DNA of 64,000 nt from Timema cristinae. Lineage: Eukaryota; Arthropoda; Insecta; Phasmatodea; Timematidae. Below the pieces are notes generated by a model. It worked only from the letters and a program-made list of their open reading frames with translations. It was not told the origin of the DNA and searched no databases. Below, in pieces: positions 30,505 to 40,357 of this stretch; position 1 is the first letter of the stretch; the number at the start of each line of letters is the position of its first letter. Both the position numbers and the translations under genes were made by a program. The stretch is taken from assembly GCA_039000515.1 (NCBI GenBank), contig JBCFYV010000012.1, positions 44,919,535 through 44,983,534 of the forward strand, in the 5' to 3' direction.

Positions 30505-32520
30505 TTTCTGTTAGTCTGCCCATGACCAAGAACCCAAAACGGTTTGATGGATTCTAAAGATAAGGGTTGATCGCTGTTCACCGATTGAAGTGATACCGTT
30601 TAACTAGATGATAATTGCCCCGTGATCGAGCACTAATTAAAGCGATACGGTATTTTGATGATATAATTGTTATTTATAGCCCCGTGATCGAACGCCAATT
30701 ATTATGATACGGTTTCTATTGTGATATTTTAATTGAATAAATAACACATTTAATGTTGTACATGATTTATTAAAGTAATTTTATCTTTGGTATGTAAATA
30801 TTATGTAAAATGATATAATTTTCGTTTAACTACAGATTATTTCTTCGTAACATTTTATGTGTTCTTTATGGATTTCAATTAGTGGCACTGTTTTATTACT
30901 ACGTTCTGTTGTTTTATGTAAACGGCACTGTATATTACTGTATTTGATTACAAAGTTCTTGTGTGATGGTGTTCACTGTAGATTTATGCTACCGGCACTG
31001 TGTTTTTTCATACGCACAAGCAGCTAATATAGGACTTACCCCTTGCCCCTTGAACCTCAAGCGACCAGTGTCAAAACCAACTAATCGAAAGCGCCCTGAC
31101 GACAAGTGCTGTGAAGGCTAGCTTCCTATTGAGTAGAGGGAGATAGGGTCACTTGCTTTTTTGGTAAATACTATGGAATTGATTTTGAAAAAAAAAAAAA
31201 ATAATAATCGAATGGTGCAATAGATTGACATCAGTACTGAAAAGCGCATGATTTTTCATGGCTGAAGTATTGAAATAATATTTTACATAAAATACTTAAA
31301 GAAAATGCATTTCATCCATGACTTTTTTAATATATGAGAGAGGTCCTAATTAGTATCGTTACAGGATTTTGATCAAACTTGATATTTAAATTTTATAGCG
31401 CTATATCTTTAAAAAAAAGTCCAACCTAGTTTATAGGATGCGTGATCTTTTTTAATTCCTAATTTTTTTTAAATGGCTCAAACCATTTTGTTTAAAATTT
31501 ATATATAGAATTTTTTTGGACATGACAAATAGTACTGTATAGTTGGTTTTGGGGTAAACATTCATTTAAGAGTAGTTTACTTTTGGTAAATATTTGTAAA
31601 TTCGAGATGTTTCGAAAATAGCTCCAGCTATTTTGTTTAACATATATATCTGGATATTGTGTAGTATTAAAAATAACAATGCATACTTGTTTTTTTTTGA
31701 GGGGGGGAATTGGAAGGGGGGTAGGGAAGAATTCAGTTTAATAATTATAATCTTTATTTAATTTGAATATTTTAAAGAATGGATTTAGCGATTTGTTTAA
31801 AAATTATTGTATTAAGTGGTTTGTAGGCCTATTATAACTATTTTTACAAAATATATAATTTAATAGTAGTTAACTAATAATTAATATTGTAAAATTTAAT
31901 ATTAAAATAAATATTTCAATGATTTGGATCAAAATTGGTATCGTTGGACATTTGAATAATCAATAATAATGTATTTTTTATTTATCTAAAATAATGTTAA
32001 TCAAGGGTAGTTTAGAAAATTGAAATTTTTAGAAATTAACCTTGAAGATATACTGTAATTCAAAATGGGAGGCTGAGAATAGTTTTTCTTGATATATAAG
32101 AATACGTTTTTAATTTTACACAGAACAAATAATTTTAGGGTAGTTTACAAATAATCTATTTGGAAAATGTGAATGTTTTAAAATATATTGGAACAATTTT
32201 GTTAAAAATGTATTTATAAAAAAGTGTTTATTTTTATTCAAGATTATGTGTTGGTTTTTATGAGAAGAACATATTTGAGGTTACCTGTAGTTTATTAAAA
32301 CATATTTTTGAAAATTATTCTGAAGATATAACTCACAATATGATAATGTTTGTGCGATTGTATCGTACCACTTATTTTTTATAGTATTTTTACATAATTG
32401 TTATATTTACTAAAATCATAGATAAAGTATCTGTGTGTATATTTCATATATATATATATTTGGATAGCAAGCTATATTGAAAATATAAATTGTGGTCAAA
32501 GTTGTATTATGTATTATCTA
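30505..32520 (+). repeat. Long repeat family E (copy 1), split by an insertion
   Basis: The family E head (GCCCATGACCAAGAACCC, then AACGGTTTGATGGATTC) lies at 30518-30556. Its continuation (GATCAAACTTGATATTTAAA, then CAAACCATTTTGTTTAAAAT and GACATGACAAATAGTACTGT) starts only at about 31365. Other copies lie at 37850-38190 (-), 41015-42055 (-) and 63465-64000 (+). It is non-coding and very AT-rich, with a recurring three-part phrase: a question-like AAACCATTTTGTTTAAA, a stretch of A/T, and GAGTAGTTTAC. Confidence 0.6.
30565..31360. other. Insertion in family E with two local repeat sets
   Basis: GCCCCGTGATCGA occurs at about 30618 and 30680, each followed some 20-30 bp later by GATACGGT. A related unit (TTGAAGTGATACCGTT) lies just before. 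Downstream, (C/T)GGCACTGT recurs at about 30884, 30924 and 30993. The right part (31020-31140) is GC-richer and contains CTTGCCCCTTGAACCTCAAG. Read on the minus strand this has a donor-like GGGGTAAGTCC. Its identity is unknown. Confidence 0.4.
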
Positions 32521-34170
32521 TTTTATTGAAATTAATTGCCGTGAGTGTTAATATACAACACGAACTCCAAGTTTTTATTTAGGTTATCGGATTATGTTAT
32601 TAATTTATCACAAATGAAAACACATGCGGAATAGTAAAGGCTATAAATACTAAACAAACAAAATAGTCTGAATTATTTAAATGTCATAATAAACACAAAT
32701 AATTACTTTAATAAATAAATGAACTACATAACACCATTTAAACAATACAATCACACAGATCAGTATTCATACAGTTCACAAACGTACGAAGTTAGAATTA
32801 TTATTTACAAAAGATAAAGTCACTTATGTTGTGCAAACAACACAGTCCATAGTAGTACTCTCCCTACGGTCACTATTTCTATACCATTTTGGAATAGCTG
32901 AGTTCCAGAGGGTTCTAAAGCCTTCTATTTGAAGCTCCCACCTCTCGTTTATCTCTTCCAAAGGCGCCACAGCAACCGCACTTTATAGTTTACCCCAATT
33001 ACTCTTTTAAAGAGAAAAGGGAGAATAAAGAAGTGGAAAAAATAGAGTAACAAATATATTATAATATATAAATGTTATATTGAATATTAAAAAAATAAAA
33101 AAATATAAGAATAAAATAATGGAAAAAATTTGTCAGTGGTCGATCCGGTTAATCTTATCTATTCCCCAATTTGTTGTTACAATATGACCCTTTATAAAGT
33201 CTCGGTACATTCTATTGGGCAGGTGATTTGAGATTAGCATACTTGTTGAGGTTAAACTAACTTGTGAGGCGTAAACAATATTGTAACCCATATACCAGCT
33301 GGATATCCAGAGGATATGCTAGCATATGGGGTAAGATATTAGTCGTCGCCTATCTGGGACTGGGAAGAACTAATACATGGAAATCGCTAAGGAATAGACT
33401 AATATTTCTTATTATATTTATATGTTTTCCAATAATTTGAGTTTAATTAAGAAACGTAATTATGTCAAACCCAAACAAATGATATAAAAGATAATATGGA
33501 TGTATTGGATGATGGATGATAAATATGATTTAGCAAGGAAACTTTGTAAATAATAACGTTGCTAGATTCTTAACTTTGGAACATGTGGTATTCTTTCTCT
33601 AGGAATTCTAGGTGGTCTCAAAGATAGATATAAAATCTTGGAGAAAGTCATACAAGTTTAAATTGTAGCTCTCAAGAGCACTAATCAGCATCTAAAAGTG
33701 GCCACATGTATAGGCTCCCAATCAAACCCAGTCAGAATTGATAAAAGACGTCAGCTATAATATGATTAAATACAATCAGTGCATTGATCTGATTACCATC
33801 TAACCTACTAGATAGGGGACGACCAGCTTGTCACGCCACCAGGAACGACATAATAAATATAGTCGTGTTGCCATTAGAAGAACATTAAAAGTAATTATAT
33901 TATGTAGGGTAGATAAACAATGGAAAAATCACATATTAAGAGTAGCCTACAGCTCTCATTAAGATATTGTCAATCGTAAACACATTGTCTAGTGTTTACA
34001 CGAGAGTAGATTAAATTGCCATTTATGTCAAAATACCATTCTGTGACAATCTGATTATAGTTTTCTACAGAAAGGGGGTAATCTGAAGTGGTTTTCTTTA
34101 TATTATTATATATTCATGACTTCTTTACGTAGCAGGGACTATAACTCAATTACACATTTAAAGTTTTTTT
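32520..34170. other. Intergenic DNA, no gene recognised
   Basis: AT-rich with a very A-rich patch near 33020-33125. No exon or element boundary could be supported. Confidence 0.4.
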
Positions 34171-34177
34171 TTGTAAT

Positions 34178-34517
34178 CACCATGTCTTACAACCTGTTTA
34201 GGTTATACGCATACAATATATGATACTCCTTTCACGGTAGGAATTACTCTCTAAAAGGTTTTTTTTACTTCCAATATCCTACTATATAATTGATTTCTGT
34301 AGGGAAAAAGGACTTTAAGAAAACAATTCCTACGCTGAACAGACTTTACTTACTCTAATAAAGTAGGAAGGGGAAGGGAAGTGGAAAGAAAGTGGGAAAC
34401 CATTTAGGAAAAATTTACTCTACATAGACCTAATCAGAATTTGAACACCGATTTCCTCGTACTCAAAAGGCTAATTTAACATAATAATGACGCCTTAGAC
34501 CACTCGGCCACTGAAGT
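34178..34517 (-). mobile_element. SINE-B, antisense, internally expanded
   Basis: The tail complement (CATGTCTTACAACCTGTTTA) lies at 34181. The body and head complements (GTGGGAAACCATTTAGGAAA, AATTTGAACACCGATTTCC, CCACTCGGCCACTGAAGTGG) follow at 34390-34517. The head CACTTCAGTGGCCGAGTGGT on the minus strand is an excellent class II tRNA A-box region. Confidence 0.7.
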
Positions 34518-34867
34518 GGGTTAAAGTTTGATGACCACCAAACAAGTCCAGTCAAGCATAGACAGACAAGATTTCCTGAAGTGGACATGTTTAGTCAAGT
34601 ATAGACAAGCTAGAGGAATATAAACATGAAGCAGATGTTCTTATACAGGATGGGGCAGAAGGTATTGTTACATTAAATAACACTATATCTACTATTTTAA
34701 ATACTAAATACCAAGGAAAAGTCCAGACTTGTTAAGTCTGGTAAACGTGGTGGCTAGGCAATGTCCCCGAATCGTGAAACGATATGCCCAGGAATCATTT
34801 TGTGAAGCACCTCCATTGATGTTAGATTTTTCTGAGCCCGAACCGCAAAGTATGGGAGTGGATACCA

Positions 34868-35058
34868 ACAAAGTGTGGTTACAGAAAGAGTGGGCAACAA
34901 CGGCCCACACCACTCGAACATCAATAGAGGTAGTTCGCAAAATGTTTCCTAGGTAACTCGTTTCTCAATTTGAGGATATCGCCTGGCCACTACGTTCAAC
35001 AAAATTAGCTCGGGACTTTATATTATGGGTAGAGCCTCGTAAAAATGGTGATACGCGA
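34868..35058 (+). pseudogene. Mariner transposase, central DDE fragment
   Basis: The plus frame reads VWLQKEWATTAHTTRTSIEV, KMFPR, a stop at 34954-34956, then SQFEDIAWPLRSTKLARDFI and LW. This aligns by eye with the family block QQDGA..HT...(17 residues)...DI.WPPRSPDL...DFFLWG. The catalytic aspartate of QQDG is replaced (QKEW) and the second (SPDL) reads STKL. With the stop, activity is lost. The N-terminal DNA-binding half is missing or unrecognisable between the left TIR and this point. Confidence 0.8.
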
Positions 35059-35482
35059 TAAATCGCAAAGTGACACACAAAAATGGAATCAAGTACTTTT
35101 TCCTTTGATAGTTTTTAGATATGAGATTTACAATGTTTTTGAAATGTGAAACAAAACGAAATTTTCTTGTTACACGAAATCCTTCTATAAAACAAAATAA
35201 CACCGCTTTGACAGATAAAAATCTTTAAATAAACACGAAATTAAGAAGAAATTAAGCAGAAATTTGGCCGTACTGTAATTTGATTAGTATTGTATTGTAG
35301 TGTAAGCTAACTTTAGGCTACAAAATTGTGAAATATGCAGACAAACTTAACAAAGAGTTTTAAAGAAATTATATAAGGTTTCAAATTTTTTTTTTAATTT
35401 TCTATAGGCTTACATTGTCTAGATATGTAGATATTATTTAAACACCTCAGATAACACGTAATTTTGAATAAACATGAAATAA

Positions 35483-35486
<4 letters not shown>

Positions 35487-35520
<34 letters not shown>

Positions 35521-35784
35521 GCACCGCGTCTTACTACCCGTTCGGGTTATACGCACTTACGCTAATGTGTAATGGTAGGGTGATTGTGAGATGAAATGAA
35601 GGACCTACAGTTTAACGTGGAATCCGAACCACGGTGGAGGCCTGGCATTCCCCACATTCACAAGATGTCTTGTCAGAGGTGAAGGAAGGGTTTGGTAATC
35701 AGATAAATCTTTGCCGGGACCGAGGATTGAACCCCGGCCGCCAGCATAGAAGTCTGACACCTTACCCCTAGACCACCAGGTCAC
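35487..35784 (-). mobile_element. SINE-A nested in the mariner element, 14-bp target duplication
   Basis: Full-length antisense SINE-A of the short subfamily, with an (ATT)n run at its left end. It is bounded by a perfect duplication CATGAAATAACATT at 35473-35486 and 35785-35798. The duplication gives exact ends and shows that the SINE landed after the mariner. Polymerase III boxes are well kept (B-box complement GATTGAACCCCGGC). Confidence 0.95.
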
Positions 35785-35913
35785 CATGAAATAACATTGA
35801 AAAGTGAGATTTAAAAACGAAATTTAACTAAAAATAAAACAAATTTTACGGAGCTCTACTTATGTGGAATGGTAAAGAGTTATGTTTACGTGACTCGCTC
35901 ATGTACCATTCAG

Positions 35914-36048
35914 AACGTTAAGAAAGAAATTGTGGTGGAAGTTTAAGAAATTCAACAAGAGACTCGGCGCCAAGTCATGTAAAGATTCGTAGAGCGCATA
36001 CGACAATGTAATGCAAATAATGGTGGCCATCTTAATAATATTATTTAA
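35914..36048 (+). pseudogene. Mariner transposase, C-terminal fragment
   Basis: The plus frame reads KKEIVVEV, a stop, EIQQETRRQVM, a stop, RFVERIRQCNANNGGHLNNI. The last part is the typical C-terminus (R...C....GGHL..II) of mariner-like transposases. It lies just past the SINE-A insertion and before the right TIR, in the same orientation as the DDE fragment. Confidence 0.75.
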
Positions 36049-36362
36049 AAAAAAAGAATAATTAAAGTGTGTGTAGAAAATGGTCAATCTTTTCTTGTTA
36101 TTTTAAGCTTAATTTGAGGCATTTAATAATTGAAATAGTAAATATAAAGCGCTATTAAATTTGTCAAAGATTTCTTCCCCAACCTGTATAAGTATTTTCC
36201 AACCGGATCATTCAAGTCAAGAATAGACTAGTCACTATACTACAAATATGTTCTTTCACGTCAAACATAATTTTACATAATCCATCTGGATGAAAAACAC
36301 TATAATTTTCACTTAACTTCCTCACTCCTCCCCTAAAATCATGTAATAATCTTTTAATTCAC

Positions 36363-36571
36363 ATTGGTAGGCAAGTGGACAAAGGTGTCCATCTCGTCTG
36401 GTCTGGTTTGTCGGTAACAGAAAGATGAGTGTTCTAATATATTTAGTGCGTTTCCTAAATAGTTTAGCACTCTCACTCCATTCAAAAAGACGAGTAGATA
36501 GATATATTTCTTTAAAATTCCTCCTTACTCATTTTTGACCCATTAGCTTAATTAATTGCGTGTAACCCGCT
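36363..36571 (+). mobile_element. SINE-B, decayed
   Basis: Head TTGGTAGGCAAGTGGACAAA, body TTTCCTAAATAGTTTAGCAC and TAAAATTCCTCCTTACTCAT, ending in CCCATTAGCTTAATTAATTG and GCGTGTAACCCG. It ends exactly where the next SINE-B begins, in a head-to-tail pair. Confidence 0.65.
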
Positions 36572-36818
36572 TCGGTGGCCGCGTAGTCTAACGTGCTACT
36601 CTCGTGTTAGACTAGACTGTTGAGGACGGGGAGTTCGGGGTTCGATCCCGGTCGGGTGCACTGAGGGAGGTTTTTCCCTAAATGGTTTTCCATTCTCCTT
36701 CCACGCAAGTGCAGGTGAACTTCCTCTCGATTAAACCTGCTAATCCATACCCATTAGTGTAATTAGTACAGGGGCGTATAACTCGAATGGGTAGTAAGAA
36801 GTTGTGCAAAAAGCATTA
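36572..36818 (+). mobile_element. SINE-B, best preserved copy
   Basis: TCGGTGGCCGCGTAGTCTAA (A box, Leu/Ser type), GAGTTCGGGGTTCGATCCCG (B box), then TTTTCCCTAAATGGTTTTCC, TCCTTCCACGCAAGTGCAGG and the tail GCGTATAACTCGAATGGGTA. The long span between A and B boxes (with CTCTCGTGTTAGACTAGAC) is compatible with a class II tRNA variable arm. It defines the reference length of about 245 bp. Confidence 0.9.
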
Positions 36819-36819
36819 G

Positions 36820-37530
36820 TATAAACCGGACGTTTGGTAAGCAAAAATATAATCATTTTAAAAATTATATAGCTTTTGAAATATTATTCTTTAGAAGATA
36901 TTCCTCAACGTCTTCTCTATAGTGCATTATGAGCAAAGTTGGTTGTCCTTGAACATTCCTTGTCTACCTGTTCGCGAGGGTGGGGCTCTGTATACACCCC
37001 TATTACATGCTTCTCACCCCTCCTCACAGCTCCTTCACCTCCTTTCTATTTCATCCTTCATTTTACTACCATCCTCCGTGTAGAGCAGGAATGAACCATT
37101 CATATTTTAATGACTCACGTGTCTTATGTGATCGAATAAACTTCTTGCGAATACCTTCAAGACAAGAACACACGATATCCATAAGCCCTAAGACCCGATG
37201 CGAAAGAGAAATACTCTTAGCTGAAAGCATCTTTGTTCACATTTTATATCTTAACTGCATTAATTTAATTCACTTTCATAGTTTTTGCCCTTTTTTTTTT
37301 ACCTTTTACCAAGTAGGAAAGGCTCTTGTAATCGTGTACATTTTTGACTATATTATTATGTCGATTTTTAGTGTTTTTGCATTCCCAAACTAAAAAAAAA
37401 ATAATGAATCTTACAATTTTGTCTATTCTTATGGCTGTCTCTCGAAAATTGCTTTAACATTTTTAAGAATTAAATAGCCAAAGATTTTATATTTGTTTTG
37501 TGAGGATTTACTCACATATAGATTTATTCT
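36820..37530. other. Intergenic DNA, no gene recognised
   Basis: A 137-codon open stretch (36980-37393) is present but I do not accept it as a gene (see rejected items). No repeat boundary is supported. Confidence 0.4.
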
Positions 37531-37533
37531 GAA

Positions 37534-37627
37534 AATTGAAAAATTACACCTGGACACGGGAATCGAACTCGGGATCCAAGCCAAAGGTCCTGGGATTGAT
37601 TTCAATGTCCAGGTGTCATTTTTCAAT
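37534..37627. repeat. tRNA-derived palindrome (SINE-D B-box region, inverted)
   Basis: The left arm (ATTGAAAAATTACACCTGGA, then CACGGGAATCGAACTCGGGA) and the right arm (37586-37627) are near-perfect inverted copies around a short centre, AAGCCAAA. The arm contains a complete B-box complement. The transcript would fold into a hairpin of about 42 bp. Confidence 0.8.
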
Positions 37628-37849
37628 TTTTTGAATTTAAGATTTTTGTTTAAAATGTAAATATGATGATTGTCTTACATGATAAATAAAAAGGTATATC
37701 TTTTTCCCCGGGAAAAATTTATGCGTATTTTTCTTATAGATAGTTTTTGAAAACTTTGTTACTAACAATATCAAAATACTCAATAAATTATATGCCACAA
37801 TCGTAAGACTTTCTATTAGAGAATTACATTTGAAAAACATTAAAAAAAA

Positions 37850-38190
37850 AATTCACCTAATTCTAGAACGGGATCTTCATTTTAAATTTCAAAACTCTGT
37901 CACCTGGTTCAAAGATACAACGCTGATTTTTGAAAATATTCAACTTTTTCCAAAAAACAAGTAACATAAGGTGTAGTTTATTTTATAAAACACTCGACAA
38001 CTATACGCTTTAAACCAAATATTTTTAGCCATTTTTTAATTATTTCGAATTAAAAAATCACTTACTAAACCTACTTTAGTTTTAGAGCGAGAATTAAAAT
38101 TACGATTTCAACTCTAGGTATGATTATATTACATCTGTATATCAAGTTTGAGCGAAATTGATGAAACCATCTCGGCTGTAGCCACAGGAA
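37850..38190 (-). repeat. Long repeat family E fragment, antisense
   Basis: TATCAAGTTTGAGCGAAATT and GATGAAACCATCTCGGC near the right end are complements of the family E head. The rest is diverged. Confidence 0.45.
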
Positions 38191-38577
38191 CAAGCATAAT
38201 TTTGTGACTAACCTTATTTGTGTTCGGAGACATATATCGTCAAGTTACAACATAATATAGAAGACAAATATGTTCATGATTTCAAGTCTTACTCTAGTTG
38301 AGAAAGTAAAAATTATTATAATAAATCATACTAAGAGACGAACTCTACCCACCCCTGATCGAGGTACACAGTACATGGCCATACGAACGTGTGGAGATCA
38401 ATACAAGCTAAGGTGCCATGGGTGCTTGTACACTCCGTTTTTAGAGCTTGTCCAGGTATTGATAAACATCTTCCATACCTCCCTCCACATTTTCCCAACT
38501 TTTTAAAGAAGACTAATGCAATCAAAACAACCTAAGATTTAAAGTTTAAGCTTCAATTTTATACTATAGACTTTAAG

Positions 38578-38685
38578 TGGGAGTTCAGGTATTACGTGAG
38601 CACATTAGAGGGGGTAGGGGGGGGGGTCGAGATTTGCTTATTTTTGTTGACAAAGGGTAAGGGGGATTAGAGCTATGCTTACTTA
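38578..38685 (+). mobile_element. G-rich MITE, copy 1 (right end lost)
   Basis: It begins GGGAGTTCAGGTATTACGTG, has a G-run (GGGGTAGGGGGGGGGG), then TTGCTTATTTTTG and AAAGGGTAAGGGGG, and stops at CTATGCTTAC. Copy 2 (39229-39357) has the same order and keeps the right terminal repeat. Confidence 0.65.
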
Positions 38686-38689
38686 AGAC

Positions 38690-38905
38690 AGAGAAAGATG
38701 GGCAAAATTGAGGGAGCGTGCATTGTAAGCCGCTTGGAATTCAGGCAGCTTCTGGCAGCAATGAAGATGCTGAGTGGCTAAACGAGGAAGAAGTGGAGAA
38801 GCCTATAGAAGTAAGCCAAGGCTTGAGTGATCTAGCCCTCCAAATAGAAACATAACAATTGAAAGTGTTGGAACGTGGATTCAAGGACCTTGATCTTCGA
38901 TTATA
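38690..38905 (+). pseudogene. Possible decayed coding remnant between two MITEs
   Basis: GC-richer than its surroundings. One frame reads GSNEDAEWLNEEEVEKPIEV then SQGLSDLALQIET before a stop, an acidic stretch that looks protein-like. I cannot assign it to a family. It may be part of a larger element bounded by the two MITE ends, or an unrelated gene fragment. Confidence 0.25.
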
Positions 38906-39146
38906 TTGATCAATTTAAAAAAAAAATCATTTACTCATTAATACATTTTTTATAACTTCAATTAAAAGTAGTTTAAAATTTAAACGCTCATGATGTTAAA
39001 ACTTATTTTAATTTTAGCTGTTCAATAAATTTACATTCATAGTACACCCGTGCTAATTGTCAATTATTTCACAATATTAATTTACACCTCTATGTTAATA
39101 ATTAACAGCAATTTATAAATTGTAGGAATTTTTTTTTTTTTATAAT

Positions 39147-39173
39147 TAGGTCTTACTACCTGTTCAGTCTATA
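39147..39173 (-). repeat. Orphan SINE 3' tail, antisense, diverged
   Basis: TAGGTCTTACTACCTGTTCA is the complement of the common SINE tail with no body. Confidence 0.5.
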
Positions 39174-39228
39174 AGCAAAATTGCATGAAAAATAAAATAT
39201 GTATTCCTGTGAACAAAGAAAAATGTCG

Positions 39229-39357
39229 GCAAATACTACGTGGGCAAAATAAAATAGGGGGGGGGGGAAAGGTGGTAGGCATTTTCTTATTTTTGCTTAC
39301 AAGAGAGGGAGGGGTTTAAAATGGCCAAAAATGTACTTACGTAATACTTGAACGCCC
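39229..39357 (+). mobile_element. G-rich MITE, copy 2 (left end lost)
   Basis: It starts at AAATACTACGTGGGC, has an 11-bp G-run, then TTCTTATTTTTGCTTACAAG and a clear right terminus whose reverse complement reads GGGCGTTCAAGTATTACGTA. It has the same orientation as copy 1. Confidence 0.7.
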
Positions 39358-39779
39358 CCTAACATCAGAAACATTATTGAGCTCCAATTAGAGTAAGATT
39401 CAATTTCTTCTCTTACTCTCATATATAATACGGTACTTGGCATTTGATTGTGCTATTTACTTTGGGTCTTCTGTTGACCAGGTATATTAATACCTTGACA
39501 TTATAGTAATATCCTCTACAAATGCATCTCCTACATATATGATTCAATGATCTGTTAACTATACCATGAATTTTTTGGAAAATTTTCTGGAAAATGTTTT
39601 TCTCTACGTTCTACTTTACATCCATCACTGTTTCCAGCCTATGGCCTGGGCCAGTTTTTTTATTCAAATAATATATTTTACTATACAGATTTTTCAAACA
39701 TTGCGATTCTACCTTTCTCATTACTACATCCAAACTCTGCAAGTAAGAGGTCAAACCGTATGGTTAATAAGACGAAACG

Positions 39780-39972
39780 TGTAGACAAAGACGTCAGTCT
39801 CATTTTGCTTGATTGGGTGGTGACGAAGTCAGCAATCAAATCCCAGCCTAGTGTACTAAGGCCCGTTAAGCTAAATGGTTTCCAACATTTCCCCCCCCCC
39901 CCTCTCAAGTTGGTAACATTTCTCTAAATAATTATGCCTTCATTATCCCTAACCTATTTGTGTAAACACTTT
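39780..39972 (+). mobile_element. SINE-B, decayed, with poly-C run
   Basis: Head TGATTGGGTGGTGACGAAGT, B-box region AGCAATCAAATCCCAGCC, AATGGTTTCCAACATTTCCC, a run of 12 C, then TTATGCCTTCATTATCCCTA. Confidence 0.6.
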
Positions 39973-40357
39973 AATGAACCAGACCGATACTATAGTACGG
40001 ACCTACTAAAGCAACATATATATTTGAAATTCACCTTCACTGGCTATCGTCGCTGAGGCAACTGCACCGTTACTATTGGGTTATCATTTTCTCGTTTTTG
40101 TGTGTCAATCTACTCTCAAATATAGGCAAGTTTCGTAACGTTGGTTAGTCGAGTTTTCCAGTAGCTCCTCCTTAAACCAGCACACCACCTTCATGACATA
40201 ATTGAGAGCGAAGACATTTGGCAACAATTTACTGAGAAAGAGAAGATAACACTTTTCTTCATAAGGCCTGCAGTTCCCTCAGCAATTATATTGGGTGTAG
40301 CTCATCGTGTTACTTCATATTAGTGTAAACGAGAGTTTCAGGAAAATACTTGTCACT

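Larger units (their letters stand above)
34646..36186. mobile_element. Tc1/mariner (IS630-type) transposon, both TIRs, TA duplication
   Basis: The left end CAGGATGGGGCAGAAGG and the reverse complement of the right end, CAGGTTGGGGAAGAAA, form matching TIRs. The TA at 34644-34645 and 36187-36188 is the expected target duplication, and the match extends outward as TTATA/TTATA. The element is 1541 bp, including a 298-bp SINE-A and its duplication at 35473-35798, so the original was about 1.2 kb. The transposase is broken (see the next entries), so the copy is dead. The termini and protein fit the large arthropod group of mariner-like elements. Confidence 0.9.

Noticed and set aside
31020..31140. 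Minus-strand exon ending at GGGGTAAGTCC
   Set aside because: The donor is good, but the frames upstream on the minus strand are broken by stops and the block sits within an insertion in a repeat. Kept only as part of the unassigned insertion.
36980..37393. 137-codon plus-strand open frame
   Set aside because: It starts without a clear ATG context, the product is low-complexity (runs of F, S and P at the start, hydrophobic end), and no splice or homology support is visible.
37250..37400. Mitochondrial-like or viral coding fragment
   Set aside because: Hydrophobic translated stretches come from AT-rich DNA. No recognisable mitochondrial or viral gene order or motif was seen anywhere in the window.
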